NCBI RefSeq assembly: GCF_028372415.1
Contig: NC_092878.1
Coordinates: 28,750,903 to 28,814,902 of the forward strand
Origin: Notamacropus eugenii
Lineage: Eukaryota; Chordata; Mammalia; Diprotodontia; Macropodidae
DNA: 64,000 nucleotides
Reading direction: 5' to 3'
Shown here: positions 1 through 64,000 of the stretch, one piece after another
Layout: each line of letters begins with the position of its first letter
Position numbering within the stretch: the stretch's first letter is position 1
Position numbers and translations under genes: made by a program
The notes under the pieces: generated by a model
Databases searched by the model: none
What the model was told of the DNA's origin: nothing
Seen by the model: only the letters and a program-made list of their open reading frames with translations

Positions 1-1160
1 CTTCATTATACTTGAATTCTCTCTTTCTGGCTACTTGATGTATTTTTTTCCTTGACCTGGGAGCTCCAACTTTTGACTATAATATTCCTGGGAGTTTTCA
101 TTTAGGTTTTCCTTCAGAAGGTAACCATTAGATTCTTTCAATTTCTACTTTACCCTCTAATTCTAAACTATCTGGACAGTTTTGTGATTTCTTAAAATAT
201 AATATCTAAACTCTTTTTTTGTACATGGCTTTCAGGTAGTCTAATGATTCTTAAATTATCCCTTCTCAATGTGTTTTCCAGGTCAATTGTTTTTCCTATG
301 ATATAATTCACATTTTTTTCCTTTTTTTTTTGTCTTTTGACTTAATGTCTTGATGGTTCATAGAGTCATTAACTTCTATTTATCTAATTCTAATTTTCAA
401 AGAACTGCTTTCTTGCATCTCTTTTACCAAACTGTTAATTCTTTCATATCTTTCTTGTAAAGCTCTCATTTCGTTTCTCATGTTTTCCTCTATCCCTTTC
501 ATTGTTTTTTAATAATTTTTTGCTCTTATTTTGAACTTTCTTTAACTGTCTTAGGAGTTCATGTTGGTCTTATGTCCCTTCTGCAATTTTCTTTGATTAT
601 TGTCTTAGTGATGTTTTTAAGTCATTATCTTTTTCTCTGTGTCTTAAGCTTCCCTGTCATCGTAGTAACTCATTATGGCGAAGTTCTTTTTTCGTTTGTT
701 CATTCTTCCAGCCTGTTTCTTGACTTTGAACTTTATGTTGGTGCTAGGCTCTGAGCACTTCTGGAGGAGGTGGGGTATGGGATGTCTGAGTTTCTGTCTT
801 TTTATGTCCTTCTGCTGGTTTCACAGCTCAGTCTGAGGACCTACAAATTTTCAGTGTTTCCAAAGTGATGTGATCCAGGTAAGATCTGTTCACTGCCCTC
901 CTAGTCTGAATTCTAGAAGTTCCTGATCCAGGGTTTGGGTCTGTTGGCTTGTGTGTGGTTGTATTCCAGTAGACCTCTGCTGGACTTAGTCACTGTTAGT
1001 CTTCTGAAAGGTTCTGCAAGTTCAGAGAGACTAAACTGCTGGATCCCCTTTGGTCTGGATCTCCTGCCCTGGTTATTCCACCTCAGGCTTATGTGCTGCA
1101 CAGAAGGCTAGAACTGAGTTCCTCCTCTGTTCCTGGGCTCAGAGGCACACAGCTGAAACT
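1..1160 (-). mobile_element. L1 LINE 5' part with decayed ORF1
   Basis: The minus strand reads as L1 ORF1: a coiled-coil stretch (NMRNEMRALQERYERINSLV), then RRDNLRIIRLPESH and TPRNIIVK, all matching the L1 ORF1p pattern, with in-frame stops. The part to about 1160 is probably ORF1 N-terminus and 5'UTR. Lies in CAPN3 intron 1, antisense to the gene. ORF1p is an RNA-binding chaperone; this copy is dead. Confidence 0.75.
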
Positions 1161-1165
1161 TGGAA

Positions 1166-1455
1166 AGCCAGTAACTCTGATCAGTACAAAGACCAATCAC
1201 AATTCCAAAGGACTCATGATAAAATACCCTATCTGACCCCTAGATAGAGAACTAATGGATTCAGAGTACATTTTGAAGCATATTTTCTTCTCTTTCTTTC
1301 CTTTTCTTTTTCTTAGGCATGGCTAAATGTGAGAATTTGTTTTCCATGACTATGCTATTTGTAATAGGTTTTATTTTTCTTCTTTTCCCAGTGGGTGAAG
1401 AAGGGGGGAAAAGGGGAAAATGAGAACTAAAAATAAAATAAAATTGAATTTTAAA
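1166..1455 (+). repeat. RTE-related 3' tail / SINE
   Basis: Has the family landmarks: attccaaaggactcatgat, a T-rich stretch, aatgtgagaatttgttttcc, then a purine block ending aaaatgagaactaaaaat. Old and divergent. Confidence 0.55.
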
Positions 1456-1654
1456 AAAAGATTAAACTTTCAAGTGTGTCATACATACAGTTTTTTTTCA
1501 AGAGAATTGGTTTTTCAATATTTACCAGCACACACCTGGGCTGAGCTAAATGACCTTCCAACCCTATGTTTCTTTGGATATTTCTTGTTCTTTAAGCAGG
1601 GGGAGAAAAGAGTATGGTGAAGAGTCTATGGTTAGCCTAACCCTGAGTTCTTGG

Positions 1655-1860
1655 AGGAATCAATCAATCAATTAGCAATCAAGAAGTACTTATTATCTGC
1701 CAAGATTGTGCTAGGTACTGTGACTACAAAGACAAAAATAAAACAGTTCCTGCACTCAAGAAGTTTACATTTTATTTGGAGAGACAACACACATAATAAT
1801 AGCTAGCATTTATATAGCATTTTAAGCTTTATAAAGCACCACATGGTATCTTATTTGATC
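1655..1860 (+). repeat. Nested old repeats (cacctactatgtgcca-type element and MIR)
   Basis: Starts with (AATC)n and tacttattatctgcca, the head of an L2/MIR-like element; a related block at 2505-2790 may be its continuation, split by the RTE tail. The segment 1795-1860 reads as a MIR 3' part (agctagcatttatatagcat). Confidence 0.5.
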
Positions 1861-1861
1861 C

Positions 1862-1965
1862 ATGTACATATACATATGTATGTATGTCATGTATATGTAT
1901 GTATATCATGTATATATGTATCTCTATATATGCAATATATATCCATGTACATATACATATATGCA
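1862..1965. repeat. TATG/TATA-rich simple repeat
   Basis: Roughly 100 bases of alternating TA/TG units (tatgtatgtatgtc, atatatatgc). Confidence 0.85.
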
Positions 1966-2475
1966 AAAGAAAGTCAAGATTATATTGGCAGAAAGAATTT
2001 ATAAGCAACTGAGGGAGAGGGTCAAGAAAGGCTTCATCAGAACCAGGAGGACATTGTGCACAGTCACAGTAACACTGTGTGATGATCAACGTTGATAGGC
2101 TTAGCTCTTCTCATCCAACAATGGTCTTAGACAATTCCAAAAGACTCCTGATGGAGAAATGCTCTCCATATCCAGAGAAAGAACTACAGAGTCTGAATGC
2201 AGATTGAAGCAGACTACTTTCTCTTTTTTGTTGTTTTTTTAAATTTCTCTTAGTCTTTCCCTTTTGTTCTGATTCTTCTTTCACAACATGACTAATGTGG
2301 AAATATGTTTAATATGTTTGTATACGTATAACCTATATCAGATCACTTGCCCTCTTGGTGAGGGGGAGGAAAAGAAGAGAGGGAGAAAAAAAATTTGGAA
2401 CTCAAAGTCATATAAAAGCGAATGTTGAAAACTATCTTCATGTGTAATTGGAAAAAATAAAATTCTATTAAGGGG
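1966..2475 (+). mobile_element. RTE-type LINE 3' tail
   Basis: Contains aaccaggaggacattgtgca, ccagagaaagaactacagag, cacaacatgactaatgtgg and a terminal aattggaaaaaataaaatt. Same family as 24110-24525 (+) and 8647-9180 (-); a family typical of marsupials to my knowledge. Confidence 0.7.
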
Positions 2476-2861
2476 GGTTTATACAACTAAAAAAAAAGAA
2501 AGGCTTCATGTAGAAGGAAATGCTTGGGTTGAATTCTGAAGAAAATCAGAAATTCTAAGAAATAGTGAGAAAGGATCATATTTTAAAGATGGTGGACAGC
2601 CAGGGCAAAGTTTGGGAGATTGGAGTCACGTGTACAAGAGGAACAGAAAGAAGTCTGGTATGATGGAATAAAGGAATGTGTGAGGAGGAATAAAGTATAT
2701 TGAGGTCAGAAACATAAATTGGGACCTGGTTGTGAAGAGTTTATATTTTATCTTAGAAGAAATAGGGAAACACATTCATGTAGTTACCAGGCCACATCCC
2801 TCCAAGTTAAGAGGCATAAAGTTGCCTCTCACTGATTTATGTTGTTTTTTTTTCCTCACAG

Positions 2862-43962
<41,101 letters not shown>

Positions 43963-44832
43963 ATCATGCCTCCCTCACCTCAACTAAAACTGAACATAAT
44001 GAACCATTCGTGATGTCAACCACAGCAGCTAGTGTCACTTCTAAGAAACAAGCAACATCTCTAACAGCCTCGAGATTACCTCGGCGGTTCTCTTCCGTCA
44101 TTCTGTGCTCCCAGCTAGTCTCAGGATGTTCCAGTTTTATTATGCACTACACCTCCCCTTGGGGTAACCAGATGCCTTCCCCGGACCCATAAAGCTGCTC
44201 CCTAACCAACCTCAACCCTCTAGGATAAGGTGTGAGCAGAGGTGTAACTTCTTTTCCCCATAAAAGCAGTGACATTCTTTCAGAGTACTACAGTGAAGCA
44301 AGTCTTTGCCAACTTCATAGAGTTCATGTTTAGTCCTGGGGGAAGATTTTAACTAAAGAGATTCAGTCCAGGTACCTAAAAAGCTAACTTGATCCTAGAA
44401 CTAATGCAAAGGTTTGAGCCTCCAATCAAGGTTCCTCCTTGGACTGTCCCCAAATCTCCAGATCAGAACTGACCTTGGGGTGGAACATAATGTAATTAAG
44501 AAAACTATAATCAGTTCAAAACCAGACCAGGGTTGAGGAAGGGTAAGGAAATACTTCCTGGGGTATTTGTCGGGCATCGTCCTTCGCTGGTCACGTTACA
44601 GAAAAAGACCTTCATTGTTTACATGTTGGCAGACATTAAGCATGGGGTGCCTCCTGGACTCCTTCCCTCTATCCCATGGTTCTGCCTTGGTTTTACTTCA
44701 AGATTTTATTTGTTCTGGATTGACACAGAGGAAAGTAGACCAGGTCAATTCCCTGTGTCAGTTGTCACAGATGACTGGTTGTGGTCCCAATAAGACTTCC
44801 CAAATTAATAAAAGGCATGTGTCTATCTGGCA
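43963..44832 (+). other. CAPN3: CAPN3 3' untranslated region
   Basis: About 870 bases from the stop codon to the presumed cleavage site. I see no interspersed repeat in it. The end is set from the AATAAA at 44807-44812 plus about 20 nt, followed by a T/G-rich stretch (tgtttgattcatttg), so the 3' limit is uncertain by a few bases. Confidence 0.75.
44807..44812 (+). promoter_or_regulatory. CAPN3: CAPN3 poly(A) signal
   Basis: Perfect AATAAA about 845 nt after the stop, with a T/G-rich element 25-50 nt downstream. Confidence 0.75.
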
Positions 44833-45815
44833 TGCACTGTTTGATTCATTTGATATTCACATTTGGGAACAGACAAAAAAGGCTAAGTTTCTGTATCTAC
44901 TTAGTAGCCAAAGTAATACCAGGGTAGAAGACTCCTTAGTCTCAGAACAGAAAACAACTAGATCCAAGATTCTGATTTAGGAAAAAAATGTTGAAAAAAC
45001 CAAATTTTAAAAATCAGTCCCTTTAGAAAAGTGATTACTTTAAAAAGCATGTGAACACTTTCCCAGAAACAGGAGTGCATGCTGAAAGAAAACAGTTGAA
45101 CTGTCTGAACCATATACTAGGGGCAAAGGGTCTATGTTGGCCACCACCAATATGAGATGGTAACTCATTCAAATGCAGTTGGAGAAGATGCTCAAAAGGT
45201 TGTGACTTTCGTTGGTTTTGCCACTGTGGTTTGCCGGCAGACTACATTTGGCCAGGAACTGTCAAAGAAACACTTGATTTGGGATTTTAACAGTGAAACC
45301 AATGTATAGAATCTCAGTATTCCAAGCATTTTAGAAGGTTCCTCGAAGGTCCTTTAGTCTAATGTATGTCTTTAGTAATCTCCTCTATAATCTCCCAACA
45401 TTTTTTTTCTCCTAAAGTGATTTAAAACCTGTGTCCACCCCCATGCAACTTTGTAGGCTCCATCTGGATGACCTGCATCCTCCCTTGTCCACCCTCTCTT
45501 CAGAGGGAGGAGAAGGACACCACCTCAAGTGAAAATTTCCACAGAGCTATCTAAGAACAGAATGGGCTACCTTGAAGGGATAGTCTTTCCTAGAAGTGTT
45601 CAAATGGAGGCTGAATGACCACTCGTTAGTCATTCAGGGATGCTATGGACCGAATTTTTTCTTAAAAGTGAGCTTAGATTAGATGACCTCTGAGCCACCT
45701 TCTGAACAGGCTGAAAAACAAAGCTCCCATCTGAGAGTAGGACACTCATAAGCACTGAAGAGTGGCTAAGTTGGCTATAAACAGACAGGTGGGCGACAAT
45801 TAAGTTGACAGAGCC
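44833..45815. other. Intergenic gap between convergent CAPN3 and ZNF106
   Basis: Just under 1 kb separates the two inferred cleavage sites. It contains an L3/CR1 remnant on the right side and otherwise unclassified single-copy-looking DNA. No gene is visible. Confidence 0.6.
45490..45715 (+). repeat. L3/CR1-type LINE fragment
   Basis: Carries the typical 3' motif series of amniote CR1/L3: a stretch like cagaatgggctaccttgaag, then caaatggaggctgaatgacc, then agattagatgacctctgag. Same family as 36290-36660. Confidence 0.6.
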
Positions 45816-45836
45816 AATTATTAAAAGTATTTAAGT

Positions 45837-45842
45837 TTTATT
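45837..45842 (-). promoter_or_regulatory. ZNF106: ZNF106 distal poly(A) signal
   Basis: AATAAA on the minus strand (TTTATT on plus). A second AATAAA lies 60 nt upstream at 45899-45904. Either could direct cleavage. Confidence 0.55.
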
Positions 45843-45898
45843 TTCCTCTCAATATTTGCTTTACTTCTTCCTTTACAAAGTTTCATGGAGTTCACAGC

Positions 45899-45904
45899 TT
45901 TATT
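45899..45904 (-). promoter_or_regulatory. ZNF106: ZNF106 second poly(A) signal candidate
   Basis: AATAAA on the minus strand, followed by GCTGTGAACTCC, 60 nt before the distal signal. Confidence 0.45.
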
Positions 45905-47189
45905 CCAAAATGAAAGGGGTCAAGGTATTTGCTTATTCAATACTTCAGAATTGTCTCACCCATTTTCATTCTTCTAAACCCACATACTGTGTTAAAAACT
46001 TCTGAAACCAAGAACATTGATGTATATGTAACTAAGGAGAAAAAAAAAGGTTTTTTTCCAACATCAATTTGACTGTTACCTAGGATGTGGTGTAATCTAC
46101 AGGGCATCCCAAAGATCTTAGTGCAGTTTAAAGCCTTAGCTATGACTTTTGGGATACATGGTACATCTCAGAAAGTTCTGATGATTGCCATGTGATGCAA
46201 AGACCTTATGCATTGGGGGAAGTTTGTTAAAATTGTAGTTCTATTTTTGGTAAGGGATATCTAGACACGTTTGTGCATGAAACTCAGTCGAGACCCTATC
46301 ACTACTCCAAAGATAGCTTCTACTTACTATCTGCTAAACCAGTATCACTGGTCAGGAAAAGGCAAGCTGGAGGTGGGGACCTCACCACAGGCCACAAGGG
46401 CAGTTGTACAAATAAATCCTCACTGTCCTAAGGCTGTGGAACAGGAGGAGGAAGCAAATGAGGTAACTTGCTCCTCTCCAGACCCTGAGGAAGAGGTGGG
46501 AGCAGGGGAAGAATCAGTGGCACAAACAAGACCATTATTGCGCAGTCAGGTACCTGTGGATGGCGCTTTTCTGAAAGTCTCAAGGGCTGCTGAACTACGA
46601 GAGTATAGTTAAAAGGCTAGAGACTTGAAGCCAAACCACTTAAGCAAGCCAAGAGCTTGCACTCCCTGCTTCTGTCTCATTTGAAGATATGCGCCCTAAC
46701 ACCCTGGACTCCTGCCTATCAATAATTCCCTTCTTCATATTGGTTACACTGTCTCCCTAAAACACAACTGACATCCAACCACATTTATGTCCAGTTACTG
46801 AAGATTTATGGCATAACTGACAAAAACATCACTCATAAGGATTACAGTAACTCACACAGCAAGTTCTCTGCACACAAGTTACAGGTCATTTAGAACAAAA
46901 CGCAACAGCCTGCCACGATCCAGGTCTAAGGAGTGGATCAAAGATGTCCCTGCAGAAGAATCTTCTCTTTATGCAAAGGCAGGGATATGCTACTGACTTT
47001 ATTTAGGTTCAAGTAATCTCTCAGGTCTAAATATTTTCCCGCTTTTGTATCTACCTCACTTGATTTGCTTGGCTTAAGTGTATTCCCTTGAACCTGCCAA
47101 AATTCTAGCTTGAAACTCTAGGTGGGGCTGTACAAACATCATTATTTTAAAGCACACATGCACATACCTGCATGTGCGTGCACACATGC

Positions 47190-47213
47190 GCACACACGCA
47201 CACGCACGTGCGC

Positions 47214-47276
<63 letters not shown>
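47190..47276. repeat. (CA)n microsatellite in ZNF106 3'UTR
   Basis: Mixed ACGC/ACAC start and then a pure CA run to 47275; (TG)n in the ZNF106 transcript. Confidence 0.95.
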
Positions 47277-47279
<3 letters not shown>

Positions 47280-49900
47280 ACACACTGCAAGTCCCTGGGG
47301 CTCTGGCCTCCAAATTAGTCACAGCTAATCAAAAGTAGCATCACAGAAATGGTTTCTGCAACACAACCTCAACTTCTAATAAGAAGTTATTACCTACTCT
47401 GGTCTAATCTTCTGTCTTACCTACCGCTGATTAGATTCTCCAGACCACTGCCAACATACAAGCAACAATCTATGCTCAAAGTTTCTCTGTGAGATAAGAC
47501 CAAAGGTTTGGGTCAGCTTTGACATTCTTGAAGATTAAAATAAACAAACAAAAGAGCCCTAAGGGTCTACACCTGCACTTTACAAAAAAAAAAAAAAAGT
47601 ACGTAAGCATTTACTTCCTCAGTTCCAAGCTAGAACTCACATCCGTAAGATTTTCATTTCTAAAAAAGTGCATCATCTGTTAGCTTGTGAATGAGACTTC
47701 CACATTTCCACAACAGAAATGTTTTCAGCATTCTTCCAGAGAAACTTGAGAGATGTGGCAAACTGTCAAAGGTACACACACACACACACACATACACACT
47801 CCAACACAGGAAGGCAGACACACTGCATATCCTCTTTCACTTCAACTACCTCATCTCTTAAGTCTCACTCATCTCCTGTCAATATCCTCAGACTTCCCAA
47901 AGAACATCCCACATGCCACTTTCCTGTGGTACTAGGGCTTTCGAAAGTAATTACTTCGAGGGCTGCCAAGCCTTGATCTTTCAGATTTTTCCCAGGTCAC
48001 TTTCCCTTGTTTTAAAAAGGGCTAACCAATGGGAAACAAGTATTTAAGGACTACTGATTAATGGATTATATGGTTTACCACACGGGCAAGTCTGGCACTG
48101 CTCTGGATTGTGGCTTTGGTTCTAAATGCTCAGCCCACAGATGGTCTAAAAAAAGAACACCTAGCCCCACCAGAGAACACCCAAATGAATTCCCCTGAGG
48201 TGCATTCCCATTATACCCGTAGGCTGGCTTGAGTTCTCCAGTCACAACTCTTAACCTTTAAAGGAAGCAGAGATGTGAAATGAGAAAACCTTTTTAAAAT
48301 GCCACTGTAAAATGATAAAGACACAATAGAATCTTTCTTCTTCCTGAACACAATTCAGTTAAAAAATGGGTTTCTTCCTCCTACAGAGAGAAAAGGAAGG
48401 AATTTGCAGAACCATCTGTGAGCCCCAATGCCTTAACACATTCAAGAGCTAAAGGGAGGAAACGTGAGTGGACACACTGAGGGAAAACCGATTGCACATC
48501 TCAGGCTCTGAGCCATTCACATCATAAAGCTATATCGATTCTTTTCCTTCCTTCCTATCAACCTCTAGGCAACATTTATGTGCTAGAAAAATCATGAAAC
48601 ATCTTCTAGTTTCACTTCTCAATGGCCTAGAATAAATGCTAGCCCCTCCAAAAAAAAAAAATCAGTCTCAGTTAAATGTCTAACAAGATCTTTTTCTTAT
48701 GGTTGCTCCCCTTCAACAGGAGCCCAAGACAGTATATTCTTCTCATTGTTTGATGGGGTGGAAAGGAAAGGATTCTTGAAATAAGAAGAAATTCACCTGG
48801 TTTTCTACAAGTAGGTTCAGGTTTTCCACCCTAATTCCACATAGTCTTTATAAGGTATGGCTGAATCTTGGACAGAGGAGATAGGAGCAATTTTAGCAGT
48901 CCAGGTGAAAAATTACTATGTTCCAAAGCCAGATCAATCTAACCTGGTTTGAGGGGTGGAGGATGGGAGAAGGAAGTCAACTTTGGATCAAGTCTTAAGG
49001 TTTTAGACCTCAAAAGCCAGAAAATAAAATGAAGGCTTCTCCTCTATCATATCTGTTAGTAAATTATATTTGTACTACATACTCCAGTTCAATAGCAAAG
49101 ATCAGTGCTGTTCATAGAAGCAGAGAGACCTACTAAGAAGTAGTTGGGTAGGAATCAGTGTGTTTCTGCTGAATGAACAGGGCTGAACTGCTATGCCCCA
49201 GGTCACCTGAAGTGCAGGCATTTGCAGAATAGCCATTCCACGTCCTTAAAGCACTGTGTCCTTCACCACTTATTACAAACTTCTTCCAATTTCAAAGGAA
49301 TAATATTGACACTTAAATAGCACATTACATTAAGAAAGCAGACGATTTACTTCCAATTTAATGTGAAAATACCTGGCAGTAACTTGTAGAAAGGAAATTA
49401 AAACTCAATCTTGGAAATGCAGAATCTGACTGCATTTAACAATCAGATATCCTGGTTTGGTACTTTAACCACTTTAATAACTTAAATTTTTTTTAAAAAT
49501 TCTCTACCAAGAATGTGACTGATAAAGATTCTGCATCTATTAAAACACCTGGAGCACATTAATGGACACAGATCATGTTGCCCTTACAGAAGGGCACCAT
49601 GTATCTGCACTGCACCATCTCCAGGGGCATGTTCTTAACATTTGTTACACCTCATTAAATAACAAGCCTCCAGCTTGACCTCAAAGGGTTAACCCATATT
49701 CCCAGAGTTGTACAGGCTCATGGCATCTTTAGCCTGACCAAATAATCATATTCCCCTTCCAGCCTTCCTTTAAAGGGGGGAGGAGAAGGTGAGGGGAAGG
49801 GGAAGGAGAAGAGAAAAAGGCTGGAAGGAGTGGTACACACAGAGGGTTGATATGGGCAATAACAGGTCTAAACAACTTCCCAACGTGGGAGGCAAAAGCT

Positions 49901-61680
<11,780 letters not shown>

Positions 61681-64000
61681 CTAAAAATGTGGAGGAAAGG
61701 TCCAAATTAACAGTGACTCCTGGCAACAGAAAGTGAAATTCTCCTCTGCTAAAGGATTATAATATTAGGCACAGTTTCCCTACCCTACTCCTACCCTGCC
61801 CCCATTTCCATCTTTTTTGATTAAAAGATTCAAAAGTTCAGTTTTTCTCAATCTACCCCATCTATGTTTAAAGGTGAACCTAAATGTACAGCAGATTAGG
61901 TGTGGACTTCAAAGTTAAAAACCTTGTAGAATAATCAGTCTGTCTTATTCTGTCAGGTTCAATGCCATCTGAATGCTTTCAGAATTTAAGGAAGCAAGTT
62001 TTTTATATGATTTACACAAAGCTATTTCCCAGATCATGATCAAAGTCTTTAGATGGCTTTGTCTAAATTTATAAAATCATACCTACAGTTCTAAGATGGT
62101 ACATTTGCCCAAAGGAATTTTTGCTTTCTTCCTAACTTCAGTTTTGTACTCCATTATTTTTATATTCGTTTGAAGATACAATTTGGTGTTTTGGGTATTA
62201 AATGTAACAAGAGAAACAGTGCAGTAATATCACACGGGTGCTTATATTGTTAAGCAACTGAAGTCAGTGAGTTGACTGGACAGTGACTAAACTGTAATGA
62301 ATGAATAACTGTAGGAAATGTAAGTGACCTGCAGTTTGAGTGATAACAACAGAAAGATCTGTGAAAGAAAAACTCTTTGATTATAAATATGCTAGATCAA
62401 TCTAGTATAGCATTGCTAAATGTCTGATTCACTACAATGGTAAACTCAAAGCAAGATGTTGGGCATGCTGTGTCTTAGGGGCAATGAACGGATAAAGCAT
62501 TCTGAAAATAGGAAAACAGGTTTATAAAAGAAAGGAGTTCTGATCTTTATGGTCAAGATACACCTAAAGATACAGCATACTGAAAATAATTCAATTCAAT
62601 TCAGGAAAAAGAACTAATATACTCTCTAAGATGTTCAATAAGACATATTTTTGAGACATGGCTTAATATGGGACTTGTTTTACCTGATTATACAAAGGTT
62701 TTTCAATGGAAAGGGAGGAATGGAAGGGAAAGAAAACAGATTTTTGCCAGTTGAAAAAAAATAATAGCAAATGTTTCTAAAAGAAGAGGAATTTGTAATC
62801 AGAAGACTTCTATTAAAAGAATCTTCAATTACTTGGAATTTACTGGGAAAGGGGAAGGCAATAACAAATGTATTTAGAGAAAAAAAGTATAGGGAATATC
62901 CTGTGATTAGTCCAGGCATTTAGTAACTGTGCGATCCTGGGCAAGTCCTTTAACCACTTTGTACCTCAGTTTTATTCATTTGTAAAACATGGGAATTTGT
63001 GGCTTCTAAGCTCTTATGATCCTATGGACATGTGGAACTTCAAATGAAGAAAAAGTTAGCTAAGTTAAGACCTGAAGCAGTCTCACCCTTTGGAAATGCC
63101 CAAAGGTCACAACTGTTAGGGCTCAGACACTTAGGATTTTCCTCAAGAGTAATGGATTTGAAATAAGAAGACTCGAGTATGAAAGATATTATTAATTTGC
63201 AGAATCTTGGTCAAACCATCATCTCCAATCCTTTATCATCTCAATCTGCATAAAGATGACCCTTACTCATGCCACCTACACTTCATGGGGTCAGACATTT
63301 AGAGTTGTGAGGAGCATGAGAAGTACTCTGGGACAACCAACTTATTTTACAGATGAGGAAACAGAGTCCCAGAGAAGTAGAGTGATTTGCCCAAGGTCAC
63401 ACAGAGAAGTGGCAGAACAAGTATTTAAATCTGGGTTCTGTGACTTTAAATCCAGTACTCTCCACCACACAGCTTTGTAACTCTATAATGTACTCTAGAA
63501 TTATATCATCATTAGTATTATGTGTGTAGGAGCAGTATTTATCCACTGCCTAAAAAAATAATAAGCCTCACTGCCTGTAATTTCTACTATTATAAATTCT
63601 TTTTGGTCTTAAAGGTTTTGTCATGTTCAAGAACAATTAAGAGGGCAAACATTAATTGTGGCTTTAGCACAGTATTAGTTTACCACCATCTGAGAACAAG
63701 ATGGAGACACACAGGATGGACTGTTGGGAAATAAGAGCCTAGAGAAAGGAGAGATATTGATAGAGGAGATAAGTGGGTTCCCAAAGACCTTTACCTCCTT
63801 AACAAACATGCCTGGTATTGGCCCTGAAACACTACTCATTCTTATCCCCACATGTCCTAAGATGACATCTCTTGGGTTATGATATCACATTATGTCTCTG
63901 GAGAAACTGAGAGGCCAATCCTCCACAATCAGAAAGGCAAAAGAAAGGCTATGGAAAGGTCCTGTCAGGCCTTCAGTGTCCCCATTCTATACAATAAGCA
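61681..64000. other. ZNF106 intron upstream of exon a, to window edge
   Basis: MIR copies at about 62905-63020 (gtgcgatcctgggcaagtcc) and 63290-63485 (ttttacagatgaggaaacag). No exon could be supported. Confidence 0.5.

Larger units (their letters stand above)
45816..49900 (-). other. ZNF106: ZNF106 3' untranslated region
   Basis: About 4.1 kb after the stop codon. It lacks the SINE and MIR copies that fill every neighbouring intron, holds one long CA/TG microsatellite (47190-47276) and a shorter one (47774-47798), and ends at two AATAAA motifs. The limit is inferred from these signals; a proximal AATAAA near 46990 could give a shorter form. Confidence 0.65.

Noticed and set aside
1..2861. 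Possible CAPN3 exon 1 or lens-type alternative first exon
   Set aside because: No frame resembling the calpain-3 N-terminus; the interval is L1, RTE, MIR and simple repeat.
44533..44980. Two overlapping plus-strand frames near the CAPN3 poly(A) site
   Set aside because: They run through the AATAAA and share no features with known proteins; chance frames.
46271..46612. Plus-strand frame of 113 codons with an acidic stretch
   Set aside because: Lies antisense to the ZNF106 3'UTR, with no splice signals and no recognisable domain.
62680..62919. Minus-strand frame ending at a GT donor-like site, possible extra ZNF106 exon
   Set aside because: No WD40 or other ZNF106-like residues, and the reading is hydrophobic and low complexity.
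63780..63860. Donor-like site on minus near 63790 with an acceptor-like cag about 30 nt upstream of it
   Set aside because: A 31-base exon here would not fit the phase-0, multiple-of-three pattern, and I could not match the peptide.

Overview
This window is nuclear DNA from a mammal, most likely a marsupial. Two conserved vertebrate genes are split into many short exons with GT-AG introns. The introns are packed with MIR, L2, L3/CR1, L1 and hAT remnants, plus tRNA-tailed SINEs and RTE-type 3' tails of the kind I associate with marsupial genomes. The marsupial call is inference; no species can be named.

Bases 2862-44832, plus strand: CAPN3 (calpain-3, the muscle calpain). Exons 2 to 24, the stop codon and the 3'UTR are present; exon 1 and the promoter lie upstream of the window. 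All 23 exons were placed by hand. Their lengths (including a 12-base and an 18-base microexon) equal the human exon lengths as I remember them, except exon 6 (IS1), which is one codon shorter. The catalytic Cys, His and Asn codons, the IS1 and IS2 inserts, the lysine-rich exon 15 and the five EF-hand region are all intact.

Bases 44833-45815: short intergenic gap between two converging 3' ends, holding an old L3/CR1 fragment.

Bases 45816-61680, minus strand: the 3' end of ZNF106. A long 3'UTR (about 4.1 kb, without a SINE that I can see) is followed by eight coding exons for the last WD40 repeats and two C2H2 zinc fingers. Every one of these exons is a multiple of three and in phase 0, and one intron has a GC-AG boundary. 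The rest of the gene lies beyond the right edge. The tail-to-tail CAPN3-ZNF106 order is the same as on human chromosome 15q15.

The rest is intronic. It holds large microsatellites, an inverted duplication of about 205 bp in CAPN3 intron 10, diverged direct repeats on both sides of the IS1 exon, a retroposed 610-bp insert with a 17-bp target-site duplication, foldback MITEs, and several CAPN3 acceptors that sit directly downstream of MIR/L2 tails. No bacterial-type, viral or CRISPR-like system is present, and I found no new protein system; the points of interest are in gene architecture and repeats.
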